NCBI GenBank assembly: GCA_026984935.1
Contig: JALSRD010000037.1
Location: 1-63,437 of the forward strand
Direction of reading: 5' to 3'
Source: Desulfobacterales bacterium
GTDB taxonomy: Bacteria > Desulfobacterota > Desulfobacteria > Desulfobacterales > JALSRD01
Length of the DNA stretch: 63,437 nucleotides
Part shown: piece by piece, positions 17,555-25,663 of the stretch
How the letters are laid out: each line of letters begins with the position of its first letter
How positions within the stretch are numbered: position 1 is the stretch's first letter
Program-made: the position numbers and the translations under genes
Notes under the pieces: model-generated
What the model was told of the DNA's origin: nothing
The model's input: the letters and a program-made list of their open reading frames with translations, nothing else
Database searches by the model: none

Positions 17555-18337
17555 TCAGGCAATCACCACCTGGACACCCATGGATTCCAAATCTTTTGTC
17601 AAATCACCGGGCATGCGGCTGTCGGTGATCAGCACATCGATGCGCTCGATGGGCGCAATGGAAACCGCCGCCACCATGCCCAGCTTGCTGTGGGCCGCCA
17701 TGACGACCACCTCACCGCGCGTTTGTGCAATCATGCTGCGCTCGACGGCCCCGATTTCCAGGTTGGGCGTAGAGAGGCCCGCACTGCGGCTGATGCCGTC
17801 AGCCCCCAGAAATACGCGATTGGCATTCAGGCGCGCAATCATCTCCAGCGTCAGCGGACCGGCCAGGGCGTGGGTCGCCGGGTTATAGGTTCCGCCCAGC
17901 AGAATGAGTTCCGCCGCCTTGTGCGCCATTTCAGAAATGACGCCCAGGTTGTTGGTCACCACGGTAAACGGCAGGCGCGGGTCCGCGTGGCGGATCACCT
18001 GCGCACAGCTGGTGCCTTCGCCCACGTAGAGGGTGTCATGGGCCTGAATCCTGGCGGCCGCACAGCGGGCGATGCGCTGTTTTTCCTGCGGGTTTTCATC
18101 CATGGCACGCCGATAACGGAATTTGTCCGCCACCCGCTGGCGGCGCAACACCGCCCCGCCGTGGGTTCTCTCGAGCAGTCCGCGCCGTTCCAGAGTTTCC
18201 AGATCCCGCCGAATGGTCATCTCCGATACGCTGAAGTGCTGCGAGAGGTCTGTAACCCGCAGGGTCAACGCCTCCTGCAACAGGTCGAGAATCTGCTGCT
18301 GCCGACGGGCCGGCAGCAGAGGGGCTTTTGTTTTCAT
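17555..18337 (-). CDS. DeoR-family transcriptional regulator
   Basis: About 260 residues. The N-terminal winged helix has the DeoR signature (VSEMTIRRDLETLERRGLLERTHGGAV). The C-terminal DeoRC sensor domain has the GTSCAQVIRH and LGADGIS motifs of the sugar-phosphate-type effector fold. It probably regulates its own operon with the FAD-GcvT enzyme and perhaps the divergent ferredoxin-oxidoreductase operon. Several in-frame ATGs (18355, 18382, 18406) compete and none has a clear ribosome site; 18337 gives the length typical of the family. Confidence 0.88.
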   Translation of the reverse strand: MKTKAPLLPARRQQQILDLLQEALTLRVTDLSQHFSVSEMTIRRDLETLERRGLLERTHGGAVLRRQRVADKFRYRRAMDENPQEKQRIARCAAARIQAHDTLYVGEGTSCAQVIRHADPRLPFTVVTNNLGVISEMAHKAAELILLGGTYNPATHALAGPLTLEMIARLNANRVFLGADGISRSAGLSTPNLEIGAVERSMIAQTRGEVVVMAAHSKLGMVAAVSIAPIERIDVLITDSRMPGDLTKDLESMGVQVVIA

Positions 18338-18384
18338 GGTTTTTCTGGTATGCATGACAGAAATATTTTTTAACCGCACATACA

Positions 18385-18426
18385 TGATGTTCGTTTTTGT
18401 TGTCAAGTGTTAATTATCGAACATCA
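18385..18426. promoter_or_regulatory. Inverted repeat, probable DeoR operator
   Basis: TGATGTTCG (18385-18393) and CGAACATCA (18418-18426) are perfect inverted repeats 24 bases apart in the AT-rich gap between the divergent operons. The inner TTCGTTTTTGTTGTC resembles the TTTCGTTTTT elements of AgaR/GatR-like DeoR sites. Position and symmetry suggest control of both operons. Confidence 0.5.
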
Positions 18427-18495
18427 CGGCTCCTTTGCTTTTCCCCTTGCCGGCCGGTTTCGGCAGCATCTCCGAACCGGCTCACAGGAGGCGCT

Positions 18496-18945
18496 ATGAA
18501 ACCCGTCAAAATCCTGACCACGCCGCGCATGGAGCGCTGCATCGGCTGCCACTCCTGTTCGCTGGCCTGTGCCCGGCTGGTCCACAAACGCCTGTCGTGG
18601 GACACGGCCGGCATCCGTATTATCTCCTCCGGAGGGCTCTCCACAGGCTTTGAGGCACGCAGCTGCCTGGCCTGCGACCCGGCGCCCTGTGCGACCGCCT
18701 GCCCCACCGGCGCTTTCAAACAGCGCCCGGGCGGCGGCGTGCGGGTGAAAAAGAGCCTGTGTATCCGCTGTGAAAAGTGTGCCGCCGCCTGTCCGGTGGA
18801 TGCCATTTACCTGCAGCCGGACGGCGAGCCTTTCGTGTGCATCCACTGCGGACAGTGCGTGGCGTTCTGCCCCCACGACTGCCTGGAGCTTGCCGCCCGG
18901 CCGTTGGAAACGGCTCCAGCAACCCAAACCGGGGAGGCTGCCTGA
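18496..18945 (+). CDS. Polyferredoxin with four 4Fe-4S cluster motifs
   Basis: One hundred and forty-nine residues. Four Cys clusters are visible: CIGCHSCSLAC (15-25), CLACDPAPCATACP, CIRCEKCAAACP and CIHCGQCVAFCP. The layout is that of electron-transfer subunits of the DMSO-reductase-B/HycB type that often accompany aldehyde ferredoxin oxidoreductases. A CAGGAGG site precedes the ATG, and its stop overlaps the start of the next gene (TGATG). It should carry electrons to or from the oxidoreductase in the cytoplasm. Confidence 0.92.
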   Translation: MKPVKILTTPRMERCIGCHSCSLACARLVHKRLSWDTAGIRIISSGGLSTGFEARSCLACDPAPCATACPTGAFKQRPGGGVRVKKSLCIRCEKCAAACPVDAIYLQPDGEPFVCIHCGQCVAFCPHDCLELAARPLETAPATQTGEAA

Positions 18946-20699
18946 TGATCCGGGATCACTTCAGAGTACTGATCGTGGACCTTGCCGCAGGCAAGGGAAG
19001 CATTGTTAAAATAGACGGCCGCGACACCGACGCCGGCGGCAGCGGCCTGGCCGCGCGGCTTTTTAACGAATACGGCGACGTCACGCGGCCCTGGAACGAT
19101 CCGGCGCAGCCGCTCATTTTCGCCATCGGCCCGCTGACCGGCTATTTCCCGTTGATGAGCAAGACTGTCTGCGCCTTCAAGTCGCCCTATCACGACCAGT
19201 ACAGCGAAAGCCACGCCGGCGGCCGCTCGGCACTCAGCCTGCGCTTCGCCGATCTCGACGCACTGGTGGTCACCGCCAGGGCGCCCCGGCTGAGCTGCCT
19301 GCTGGTGGGCGCACGCCACATCGAAATCAAGGACGTACATTTTCTGCGCAACATGCCGGTGGACAAGGCCGGCAAGCGGCTGCGGCGAATTTCGTCGGGT
19401 TCCGGGCACCGTAGCATCCTGCGCATCGGGCCGGCCGGTGAAGCCGGTTCGGCCATGGCCTGCATCAACGTGGACACCTACCGCCATTTCGGCCGGCTGG
19501 GGGGCGGTGCCGTCATGGGTGCCAAAAATCTGAAGGCCATCGTCATCCAGGGCGACGGCATTTTCGGCCTTCCCGGCGGCGCGGACTATGCCAAGCTGTT
19601 TAAAACCGTCTACCGGCAGCTGACGACCACCGACATGATGGACAAGTACCACAACCTGGGCACACCGGTGAACGTGGCGGTTTTAAACAAACTGCAGGCG
19701 CTTCCCTGCCGCAACCTGCAGCGCACCAGCGATGCGAATATCGACGGCATCACCGGAGAGCGCTTCGCCGACGACACGCTGCTGCGTAACATGGCCTGTT
19801 CGGGATGCCCGGTGGGCTGCATCCACGTGGGATTCGTGCGCGAAAAATTCATGGCGCCCAACCAGTACCTCTACCGCCAGGTTTCCTACGACCACGAACC
19901 GATCTTTGCCACCGGCTCCATGCTCGGCATGACCAACGCCTTCGATGTACTGGGCATCATCGACAGCGCCGAGAAGATGGGCCTGGACGTCATGTCGGCC
20001 GGCGTGGCCCTGGCCTGGGCCACCGAGGCCCTGGAAAAGGGTGTCATTTCCGAAACACACACCAAAGTGCCGCTGCAATTCGGCCGGGCCGCCGGCTACC
20101 GCCAGGCCATGGTGCACCTGGGGCTGGGCGTTAACGATTTCTACCGCCGGCTGGCCCGGGGCACGCTGAAAGCCGCGGCACATTACGGCGGAGCGGATTT
20201 CGCCTGTGTGTTGGGCCAGGAGATGGCCGGCTATGCCACGGGGGAAGTCTTTTTCGCGGCCCAGGCGCTGGGCTTTCGCCACTCGCACTTAGACACCGGC
20301 GGCTACAGCTACGATCAGAAGCACGCCGACAAGAACGTGGACGCCGCCGTCGACTTCCTGGTTCACGACGAACAGGAGCGTTTGATTTTGACCGCCATGG
20401 TGGCCTGCCTGTTCGCGCGCAAGGTTTACACCCGTGAACTGCTGGGCGACTGCCTGAATGTCGTGGGCTACCGCACACTGGCGGAAAATCTGGATTCCGT
20501 CGGTGCCCGCATCCAGCACCGGCGCTGGCGGCTGCGCATGGACAGCGGTTTCGATCCGGCGGGTGTTGAAATCCCGAAACGCTTCACCGAAATCACCAAC
20601 TGGAAGGGTCCGTTGGATGCAAAAGTTTTGCAGACGCTCGTCGACGGCTATGCGAAAAAGATTATCTCGATGGCGGCGCCCGCGGGAAAAAGCGAATGA
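18945..20699 (+). CDS. Aldehyde:ferredoxin oxidoreductase-family tungsten/molybdenum enzyme
   Basis: Five hundred and eighty-four residues, close to the family length of about 600. The N-terminal pterin-binding domain has IGPLTGYFPLMSKT and the HAGGRSA region. The cubane ligands are CSGCPVGC (Cys285, Cys288, Cys292) with a likely fourth Cys in the GDCLNV stretch. Members oxidise aldehydes or reduce acids with ferredoxin, using a bis-pterin W or Mo cofactor; the exact substrate is not evident. Translational coupling to the polyferredoxin supports a two-component enzyme. The DsrE-like gene follows 55 bases later. Confidence 0.92.
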   Translation: MIRDHFRVLIVDLAAGKGSIVKIDGRDTDAGGSGLAARLFNEYGDVTRPWNDPAQPLIFAIGPLTGYFPLMSKTVCAFKSPYHDQYSESHAGGRSALSLRFADLDALVVTARAPRLSCLLVGARHIEIKDVHFLRNMPVDKAGKRLRRISSGSGHRSILRIGPAGEAGSAMACINVDTYRHFGRLGGGAVMGAKNLKAIVIQGDGIFGLPGGADYAKLFKTVYRQLTTTDMMDKYHNLGTPVNVAVLNKLQALPCRNLQRTSDANIDGITGERFADDTLLRNMACSGCPVGCIHVGFVREKFMAPNQYLYRQVSYDHEPIFATGSMLGMTNAFDVLGIIDSAEKMGLDVMSAGVALAWATEALEKGVISETHTKVPLQFGRAAGYRQAMVHLGLGVNDFYRRLARGTLKAAAHYGGADFACVLGQEMAGYATGEVFFAAQALGFRHSHLDTGGYSYDQKHADKNVDAAVDFLVHDEQERLILTAMVACLFARKVYTRELLGDCLNVVGYRTLAENLDSVGARIQHRRWRLRMDSGFDPAGVEIPKRFTEITNWKGPLDAKVLQTLVDGYAKKIISMAAPAGKSE

Positions 20700-20754
20700 T
20701 GCCGGGAAACCGGCGCATGGTACAGCAGCGGAAGCCACGGAAAGGAGGGAAATC

Positions 20755-21105
20755 ATGGCGAACTTTTTATTCGTGCTGGGCAAAGATGACAACGAGGCCG
20801 CCACGCGCTGTTTCCAGTTCGCGAAAATCGCCCATGGCAAGGGGCATCACGTGGATCTGTTTTTCATCGACGGCGGTGTCAGGTGGGCCGACCGCAAGCG
20901 CAACCTGGCCACCAAAACCACCACCGGGGACTGTCCCGCGGACTACCTGCCGTACCTGGTGGAAAATGAAGTCAAAATCGGCATCTGCACCCCCTGCGCC
21001 CAAAACCGCGGTCTGGACGAAACCGGCTTCTTTGACAACATGCAGTTGGACGGCGGACCGCACCTGATCGACATGGCGGCAGACGCCAAGGTTTTTAATT
21101 TCTAA
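20755..21105 (+). CDS. DsrE-like cytoplasmic sulfur/redox protein
   Basis: One hundred and sixteen residues with a DsrE/TusD-like fold start (FLFVLGKDDNEAATRCFQFA) and two Cys in CTPCAQNRG where DsrE proteins carry their sulfur-relay cysteine. It may transfer sulfur, for instance to the W/Mo cofactor of the preceding enzyme, which needs sulfur; this is inference from position. AAAGGAGGGA precedes the ATG. It is the last gene of the oxidoreductase operon. Confidence 0.82.
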   Translation: MANFLFVLGKDDNEAATRCFQFAKIAHGKGHHVDLFFIDGGVRWADRKRNLATKTTTGDCPADYLPYLVENEVKIGICTPCAQNRGLDETGFFDNMQLDGGPHLIDMAADAKVFNF

Positions 21106-21187
21106 TTCTTGCGGCACCCACACTTTTATTTTGGCGGGTGGACGGGCCTCAGCTGATGAGTGCCAGGGCAGGCGAAGGCTGCGGGTT

Positions 21188-21433
21188 TTACAGCATCTCC
21201 AGTTTTTTCATCTTGCGGTAGAGCAATGTGCGATGAATCCCCAAAGCCCGGGCCGCCTTGGTCCTGGAGCCATCGGCATCGTCGAGAGCGGCCTGGATGG
21301 CATGCGCAAACAGCTCTTTGCCTGTGCCGGACTCGCCGGTCAGCAAAACGGGCAGATCGTTGGTGGCCGCCTTGATGGCCTCGGCACGTGTTTTCTGCAT
21401 TGCCGGGCTGCTGCCGATGATGTCCTCAAGCAC
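21188..21433 (-). pseudogene. Internally deleted sigma-54-dependent regulator remnant
   Basis: Eighty-one codons join the start of an NtrC-type AAA+ domain (IIGSSPAMQ to Walker A GESGTGKELFAHAIQ) directly to a Fis-type C-terminus (GSRTKAARALGIHRTLLYRK). About 200 residues of the AAA+ core, including the GAFTGA loop, are missing, and so is any N-terminal sensor domain. The frame is still open, so a recent in-frame deletion is likely. It cannot work as an activator. Its 5' end abuts a truncated TRAP permease gene on the other strand. Confidence 0.8.
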
Positions 21434-22110
21434 GTCCTACCGCCGGCGCTGCTCATCCTTGCGGTGCTGGGGTCCATATTTGCCGGCATCGCCACGGTGA
21501 CCGAGGCCAGCGGCGTGGGCGCCCTGATGACCACTCTCCTGGCCATCGCCTATAAAAAATTCAACCTGCAGGTTCTCAAAGGGGTTCTACACGCCACCTT
21601 CAACACCAACGCCTATATTTTCGGCATCCTGATCGGCGCCACCAGTTTTGCGCTGGTACTGCGGGGCCTGGGCGGCGATGAGTTCATCGAGCGCGCTCTG
21701 ACCGGCCTGCCATTCGGACCCTACGGCGTCATCGGCTTTATCCTGTTTTGCGTCTTTGTGCTCGGATTTTTTCTCGACTGGGTGGAAATCACGCTGATCA
21801 TCCTGCCCTGGTGGCGCCGGTGGTGGGCAAGCTGGGCATCCACATCCAGGGCTACGGGGCGGTGGAAAATCCTACCCTGGTGTGGTTCGTGCTGCTGATC
21901 GCCGTGACGCTGCAGACGTCCTTTCTCACACCGCCGGTGGGGTTTGCGCTGTTCTACCTTAAAGGCGTGGTTCCCAAGGAAATCACCCTTTCCGACATCT
22001 ACCGCGGCGTGATCCCCTTTGTCCTGCTTCAGATTGCCGGCATGCTGATGGTCGCCTGCTGGCCGGCCCTCGTCACCTGGCTGCCAGCGGTGGTGTACGG
22101 CGGCCACTGA
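21434..22110 (+). pseudogene. Truncated and frameshifted TRAP transporter large permease (DctM)
   Basis: From 21434 the plus strand encodes the C-terminal half of DctM (LGSIFAGIATVTEASGVGAL, DWVEITLIILP). Near 21807 one base is missing: the expected ILPLVAPVV reads on in the next frame (VAPVVGKLGIHIQGYG to the stop at 22110). The N-terminal half and any start codon are absent. Both faults mark it as dead. Intact TRAP systems take up C4-dicarboxylates or similar acids, often under sigma-54 regulators, so this and the neighbouring remnant may come from one lost locus. Confidence 0.85.
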
Positions 22111-22201
22111 GCCGGCACGGCCGGGTTCCATTTCAGTCGTCGCCATCGACGGCTTGTGGTACCGGCGCACCTTTAACACGGATAGGCAAAATTCAACAAG
22201 C

Positions 22202-22235
22202 AAGACCACACCGCCTGCCAAAGCGGTGTGGTCTT
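22202..22235 (-). terminator. Strong stem-loop, probable terminator
   Basis: AAGACCACACCGC and GCGGTGTGGTCTT form a perfect 13-base stem with an 8-base loop. It lies 40 bases after the stop of the Cache gene (minus strand) and about 90 bases after the DctM remnant (plus strand), so it may act in both directions. T-richness downstream is modest. Confidence 0.75.
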
Positions 22236-22274
22236 TAGGGGGGATAGTATAGCCCCGTCTGCACCGGCGGCCGG

Positions 22275-22658
22275 CTATTCGGAATAGCCGCTACCCACGA
22301 TCAAGCCGTTATGGGTCTTGCGGACGTAGGAATGCTTCTGCTTGCCTTTCCACTGGTAATCGACCCAGGTGCCCGTCGGGGTGGCCTTGAGCAGGGCCTT
22401 GTATACCGGAGCGGCCTTCGCCCCGAGGTTCTTCCCGGCCAGAGAGGGATGCACCAGCAGCATGCCGCCGGGCTCCATGATAAAAACATACGGTTTATAG
22501 TCATTGGCCTTGAAATCCGTGGGTTTTTTGCCGCCGTCGATGCCGGCCACGATCCCGTCGACGTTCTTCTTGATGGCGGCCCGGTCGGCGGCAACCGCCT
22601 CCAGGACGAAGAAAAGGGAAATTACGGTTGCCATGAAAACCAAGAGTGCTTTTCTCAT
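22275..22658 (-). CDS. Exported single Cache-domain protein
   Basis: One hundred and twenty-seven residues. Residues 1-24 are a signal peptide (LLVFMATVISLFFVLEAVAA). The rest is one small Cache-like ligand domain (YVFIMEPGGMLLVHPSLAGKNLG, then WVDYQWKGKQKHSYV and GLIVGSGY). There is no kinase, chemotaxis or cyclase output, so it is a stand-alone periplasmic ligand binder. AAGGAGGACAGC sits before ATG 22658; the longer frame to 22721 is ignored. It has its own sigma-54-like promoter. Confidence 0.8.
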   Translation of the reverse strand: MRKALLVFMATVISLFFVLEAVAADRAAIKKNVDGIVAGIDGGKKPTDFKANDYKPYVFIMEPGGMLLVHPSLAGKNLGAKAAPVYKALLKATPTGTWVDYQWKGKQKHSYVRKTHNGLIVGSGYSE

Positions 22659-22785
22659 GCTGTCCTCCTTTGCATTCGGTTGTGCTACATTTTCACCATA
22701 CTGTACTTCTCTTTCACCCACGCTGGTTTGCGCGCGGAAAGGCGCGTGCGAACCTTGTGAAGCAGCTGCTTGTCGCTGAAACTAG

Positions 22786-22801
22786 AGCAAAATTCGGGCC
22801 A
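22786..22801 (-). promoter_or_regulatory. Sigma-54-like promoter of the Cache gene
   Basis: On the minus strand TGGCCC-GAATT-TTGCT has the GG and GC doublets at the exact sigma-54 spacing. Predicted start near 22774 leaves a leader of about 115 bases. An imperfect palindrome, ATAATA-N11-TATTAT at 22810-22832, lies right behind the -24 box, closer than usual enhancer sites. Confidence 0.55.
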
Positions 22802-22832
22802 GCTGTCCCATAATACGATATTCGCATATTAT

Positions 22833-23026
22833 TCCGGTTAGTTGTATGTAGAATCGGCGGAAGGGTTATCCGGGAAAGAACGAAAACCGCACACCTGCGG
22901 GTAAAAATGGAGCGCAGCTGCAAAGCGGTCCTATGGGAGGAATCCGGCCTCCGGTGACGGGAGATGGCGCCGAAGGATGCGCACAGGCGCGCAACCGAAA
23001 TACGCATTGTGCGTGGCTACCGGACT
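22833..23026. other. GC-rich intergenic block with short inverted repeats
   Basis: Between the methyltransferase stop and the Cache promoter. GGAGG-AATCCGG-CCTCC and several GCGC-rich stretches can fold, but I could not match the block to a known riboswitch or small RNA. No credible reading frame was found in it. Confidence 0.25.
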
Positions 23027-23611
23027 TTATGGAACACACACGGCCGCCGACCGCGCATACAATGCAAAATAAAGGTATTTCCCGAGATCTTCTTTGTGAT
23101 GCGGCCGGAAACCGTGCGGCCGAAGCAGCGCATCCAGTTCGTGCCGGTCGAGACGGATGGCTGTGGGCGGACCCGGCGGGGCGGATATTTTCTTGAATTC
23201 GACCACCGCCAGTCTGCCATCGGGTTTCAGTACCCGGCAAACCTCCCGCAGTGCCCCCTGATCAGTGCCGTCCACCACCAGATCGTGCAGCACGGTGGCC
23301 GCAAGACAGATGTTCACGCTTTGGTCATCAATGGGAATCTTCCGGCTGATATCGGCGCAATGCACATGGATGTTGGCCAACTCCCGCTCTGCAGCCGCCT
23401 GCCGGAGCAGGTCGAGCCCCTCTCGCCAGAGGTCCACAGCATGCACGGTGATGTCCGGCCGGCGTGATGCCAGCGCAAGGGCGTATGCGCCCCGGCCGCA
23501 GGCGACATCCAGGATGACAGCTTCAGCCCCGATGTCCAAGGCATTAAAAAGTTTCTTTGCATCGACCAGATCGAAGCTGCTCTTTCCAGCGGCAATGGGT
23601 TTTGCGGTCAT
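23027..23611 (-). CDS. Class I SAM-dependent methyltransferase
   Basis: One hundred and ninety-four residues from ATG 23611, preceded by GGGAAGG. Motif I is ILDVACGRGAYALALA, followed by an acidic VHAVDLW strand end and CADISRKIPIDDQSVN with the NICLAATVLHDL motif. The fold is that of UbiE/Methyltransf_11-type enzymes. The substrate is unknown. It lies 130 bases after the MacB-type permease on the same strand. The longer frame to 23935 runs into the permease gene and is not used. Confidence 0.85.
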   Translation of the reverse strand: MTAKPIAAGKSSFDLVDAKKLFNALDIGAEAVILDVACGRGAYALALASRRPDITVHAVDLWREGLDLLRQAAAERELANIHVHCADISRKIPIDDQSVNICLAATVLHDLVVDGTDQGALREVCRVLKPDGRLAVVEFKKISAPPGPPTAIRLDRHELDALLRPHGFRPHHKEDLGKYLYFALYARSAAVCVP

Positions 23612-23741
23612 GGTTTTTCCTTCCCTTTGCAATCTTGTGTGCGCCCGATATTCTTTACCGTTAAATGTATTCGGATCGCATCCCGGGCGTTGTACGCACA
23701 GCCGGCCCATTGGACGAAAAATGCCGCCGGCCATGGGTGTT

Positions 23742-24947
23742 TCACTCGTGCCGCAGCGCTTCGATGGGATCCAGGCGGGCCGCGTTGCGCGCCGGAAAAT
23801 ATCCAAAAAACACGCCGATGGCCGCTGAAAAGCCGAAGGCCAGCACAATGATGCCGGGCTGCAGCACCAGCGGCACCAGCAGCAGCCGGGCCAAGCCGGC
23901 GGAGGCGACCAGCGCCAGGGCGATCCCAACGGCACCGCCCAGCGAAGACAGCACCACCGCTTCGACCAGAAACTGCAGCAAAACCTCGCGGGCCAGGGCG
24001 CCGATGGCCAGACGGGTGCCGATCTCGCGGGTGCGCTCGGTGACCGCCACCAGCATGATGTTCATGATGCCGATGCCGCCCACCAGCAGGCTCACCGCCG
24101 CGATGGCGCCCAGCAGGGCGGTGAGCACCTGCGTGGTCCCGGAGAGTATGGTGGAAATCTCCCGCATATCGCGGATGAAAAAATCATCGTCCTGGCCGTC
24201 GCGGATATGGCGCCGCTCGCGCATCAGCCGGGTAATCTGAGCTTTGACACGATCGATGGAAAATCCGTCTAACACCGAAATGTACACACGCGTGACGTCG
24301 GTGCTGCCGGCAATGCGCCGCTGCAGCGTGCGAATGGGAACCAGGATAAAATCGTCCCGATCCCTGCCAAAGGAAGATTCACCCTTGGAGCTCAGCACGC
24401 CGATGACCGTAAAAGCCAGTTTTTTCACACGGATGACATCACCGACAGGATCCTCGGCGCCGAAGAGCTCCCGGGCAACCGTGCTTCCCAGCAGACAGAC
24501 CGCTCTTCCGGCGCGCAGCTCTCCGGGGGTAAACGCGCGGCCCTGGCGGACCGGCCAGTCGCGGGCTGCCATAAAGCCGTTGGTGCTGCCGGTAATGCTG
24601 GTCGACCAGTTGCGGTTGCCGGAAATGGCCTGGGCGGAAAGTCCGACAATCGGCGCCACGGCCTCGATACCGGCGATCTCACGGCGGATGGCCTCCGCAT
24701 CGGCCAGCTTAAAGGCCGGCGCCGCCGTCCGCACGCCCCCGTGATAGTCCTGCCCGCTGCGCAGCTGCAGCAGATTGGCGCCAAGGCTGGCAATCTGAGC
24801 CTTTATCTTGGCGGTGGCGCCGTTTCCCAAAGTCACCATGGTGATGACCGCCGCCACTCCGATAATGATGCCCAGAGAGGTCAGAAAGGACCTTAGAATA
24901 TTGCGGCGGATCTCCCGCAGGGCCAGCAGCAGGGCGTTTAAAAACAT
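23742..24947 (-). CDS. MacB-type ABC transporter permease (FtsX family)
   Basis: Four hundred and one residues. One N-terminal membrane helix, a large periplasmic domain (about 45-270) and three C-terminal helices carrying the FtsX motif ([27 protein letters not shown]). Its start overlaps the end of the ATPase gene by one base. With the ATPase and the adaptor it forms a tripartite MacAB-like exporter of peptides, macrolides or siderophores; the cargo is unknown. Confidence 0.92.
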   Translation of the reverse strand: MFLNALLLALREIRRNILRSFLTSLGIIIGVAAVITMVTLGNGATAKIKAQIASLGANLLQLRSGQDYHGGVRTAAPAFKLADAEAIRREIAGIEAVAPIVGLSAQAISGNRNWSTSITGSTNGFMAARDWPVRQGRAFTPGELRAGRAVCLLGSTVARELFGAEDPVGDVIRVKKLAFTVIGVLSSKGESSFGRDRDDFILVPIRTLQRRIAGSTDVTRVYISVLDGFSIDRVKAQITRLMRERRHIRDGQDDDFFIRDMREISTILSGTTQVLTALLGAIAAVSLLVGGIGIMNIMLVAVTERTREIGTRLAIGALAREVLLQFLVEAVVLSSLGGAVGIALALVASAGLARLLLVPLVLQPGIIVLAFGFSAAIGVFFGYFPARNAARLDPIEALRHE

Positions 24948-25663
24948 CAGCCCCCCTTTCCACCGCGGGTTTCGCCGGCCACCAGGCCGTCCCGGAATAG
25001 CACGCTGCGGCCGGCAAAAGCCGCCATTTCCGATTCGTGCGTCACCATCACGATGGTCTGGCCGCGCTCACCGTTGAGATTGGCCAGCAGGGCGATGATT
25101 TCACGGCTGCGCGCACTGTCCAGATTGCCGGTGGGTTCGTCGGCCAGCAACACCTCGGGATCGGTCACGATGGCCCGGGCGATGGCCACGCGCTGCTGCT
25201 GACCGCCCGAGAGCTCTGCCGGCGTGTGTTTTTCCCAGCCGGCCAGCCCGACGGCCGCCAGAGCCCGACGCGCTCTGCTGCGTCGGTGGTTCGCGGCCAT
25301 ACCGCGGTAAATCAGGGGCAATTCCACATTTTCAAGCGCCGAGGTGCGGTCCAGCAGATTGTACCCCTGAAATACGAAACCGAGGTAGTGTCGCCGCAAG
25401 AGCGCCCGCTGGTTGCGCGAAAGTCTGCCGACGTCGACCCCCTGAAAATGGTAGGTGCCGGCAGTCGGCGTATCCAGGCAGCCGAGTATGTTCAAGCAGG
25501 TGGACTTGCCCGAACCGGAGGCGCCCATGACTGCAACGAAATCACCCCGCTCGACGGTCAGGTCGACCCCCCGCAGGGCCTGCATGGCCGCCTGGCCGCG
25601 TCCGTAAACACGGGTTACAGCCCGCATTTCAATAAAAGGCCTGTGACCACTGCCGGCGGTCAT
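24947..25663 (-). CDS. MacB/LolD-type ABC transporter ATPase
   Basis: Two hundred and thirty-eight residues with Walker [10 protein letters not shown], the Q-loop, signature [14 protein letters not shown], Walker B VLLADEP and the H-loop VTHE. In typical MacB the ATPase and permease are one chain; here they are separate genes. It overlaps the adaptor gene by four bases and the permease by one. Confidence 0.93.
   Translation of the reverse strand: MTAGSGHRPFIEMRAVTRVYGRGQAAMQALRGVDLTVERGDFVAVMGASGSGKSTCLNILGCLDTPTAGTYHFQGVDVGRLSRNQRALLRRHYLGFVFQGYNLLDRTSALENVELPLIYRGMAANHRRSRARRALAAVGLAGWEKHTPAELSGGQQQRVAIARAIVTDPEVLLADEPTGNLDSARSREIIALLANLNGERGQTIVMVTHESEMAAFAGRSVLFRDGLVAGETRGGKGG

Noticed and set aside
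15259-17628. 789-codon plus-strand open frame
   Set aside because: Antisense of the FAD-GcvT enzyme; His/Gly/Gln-rich composition without any domain.
22833-23026. Glycine, molybdenum-cofactor or cyclic-di-GMP riboswitch
   Set aside because: Short matches such as GCCGAAGG are present, but the conserved helices and order of elements of these classes are not.
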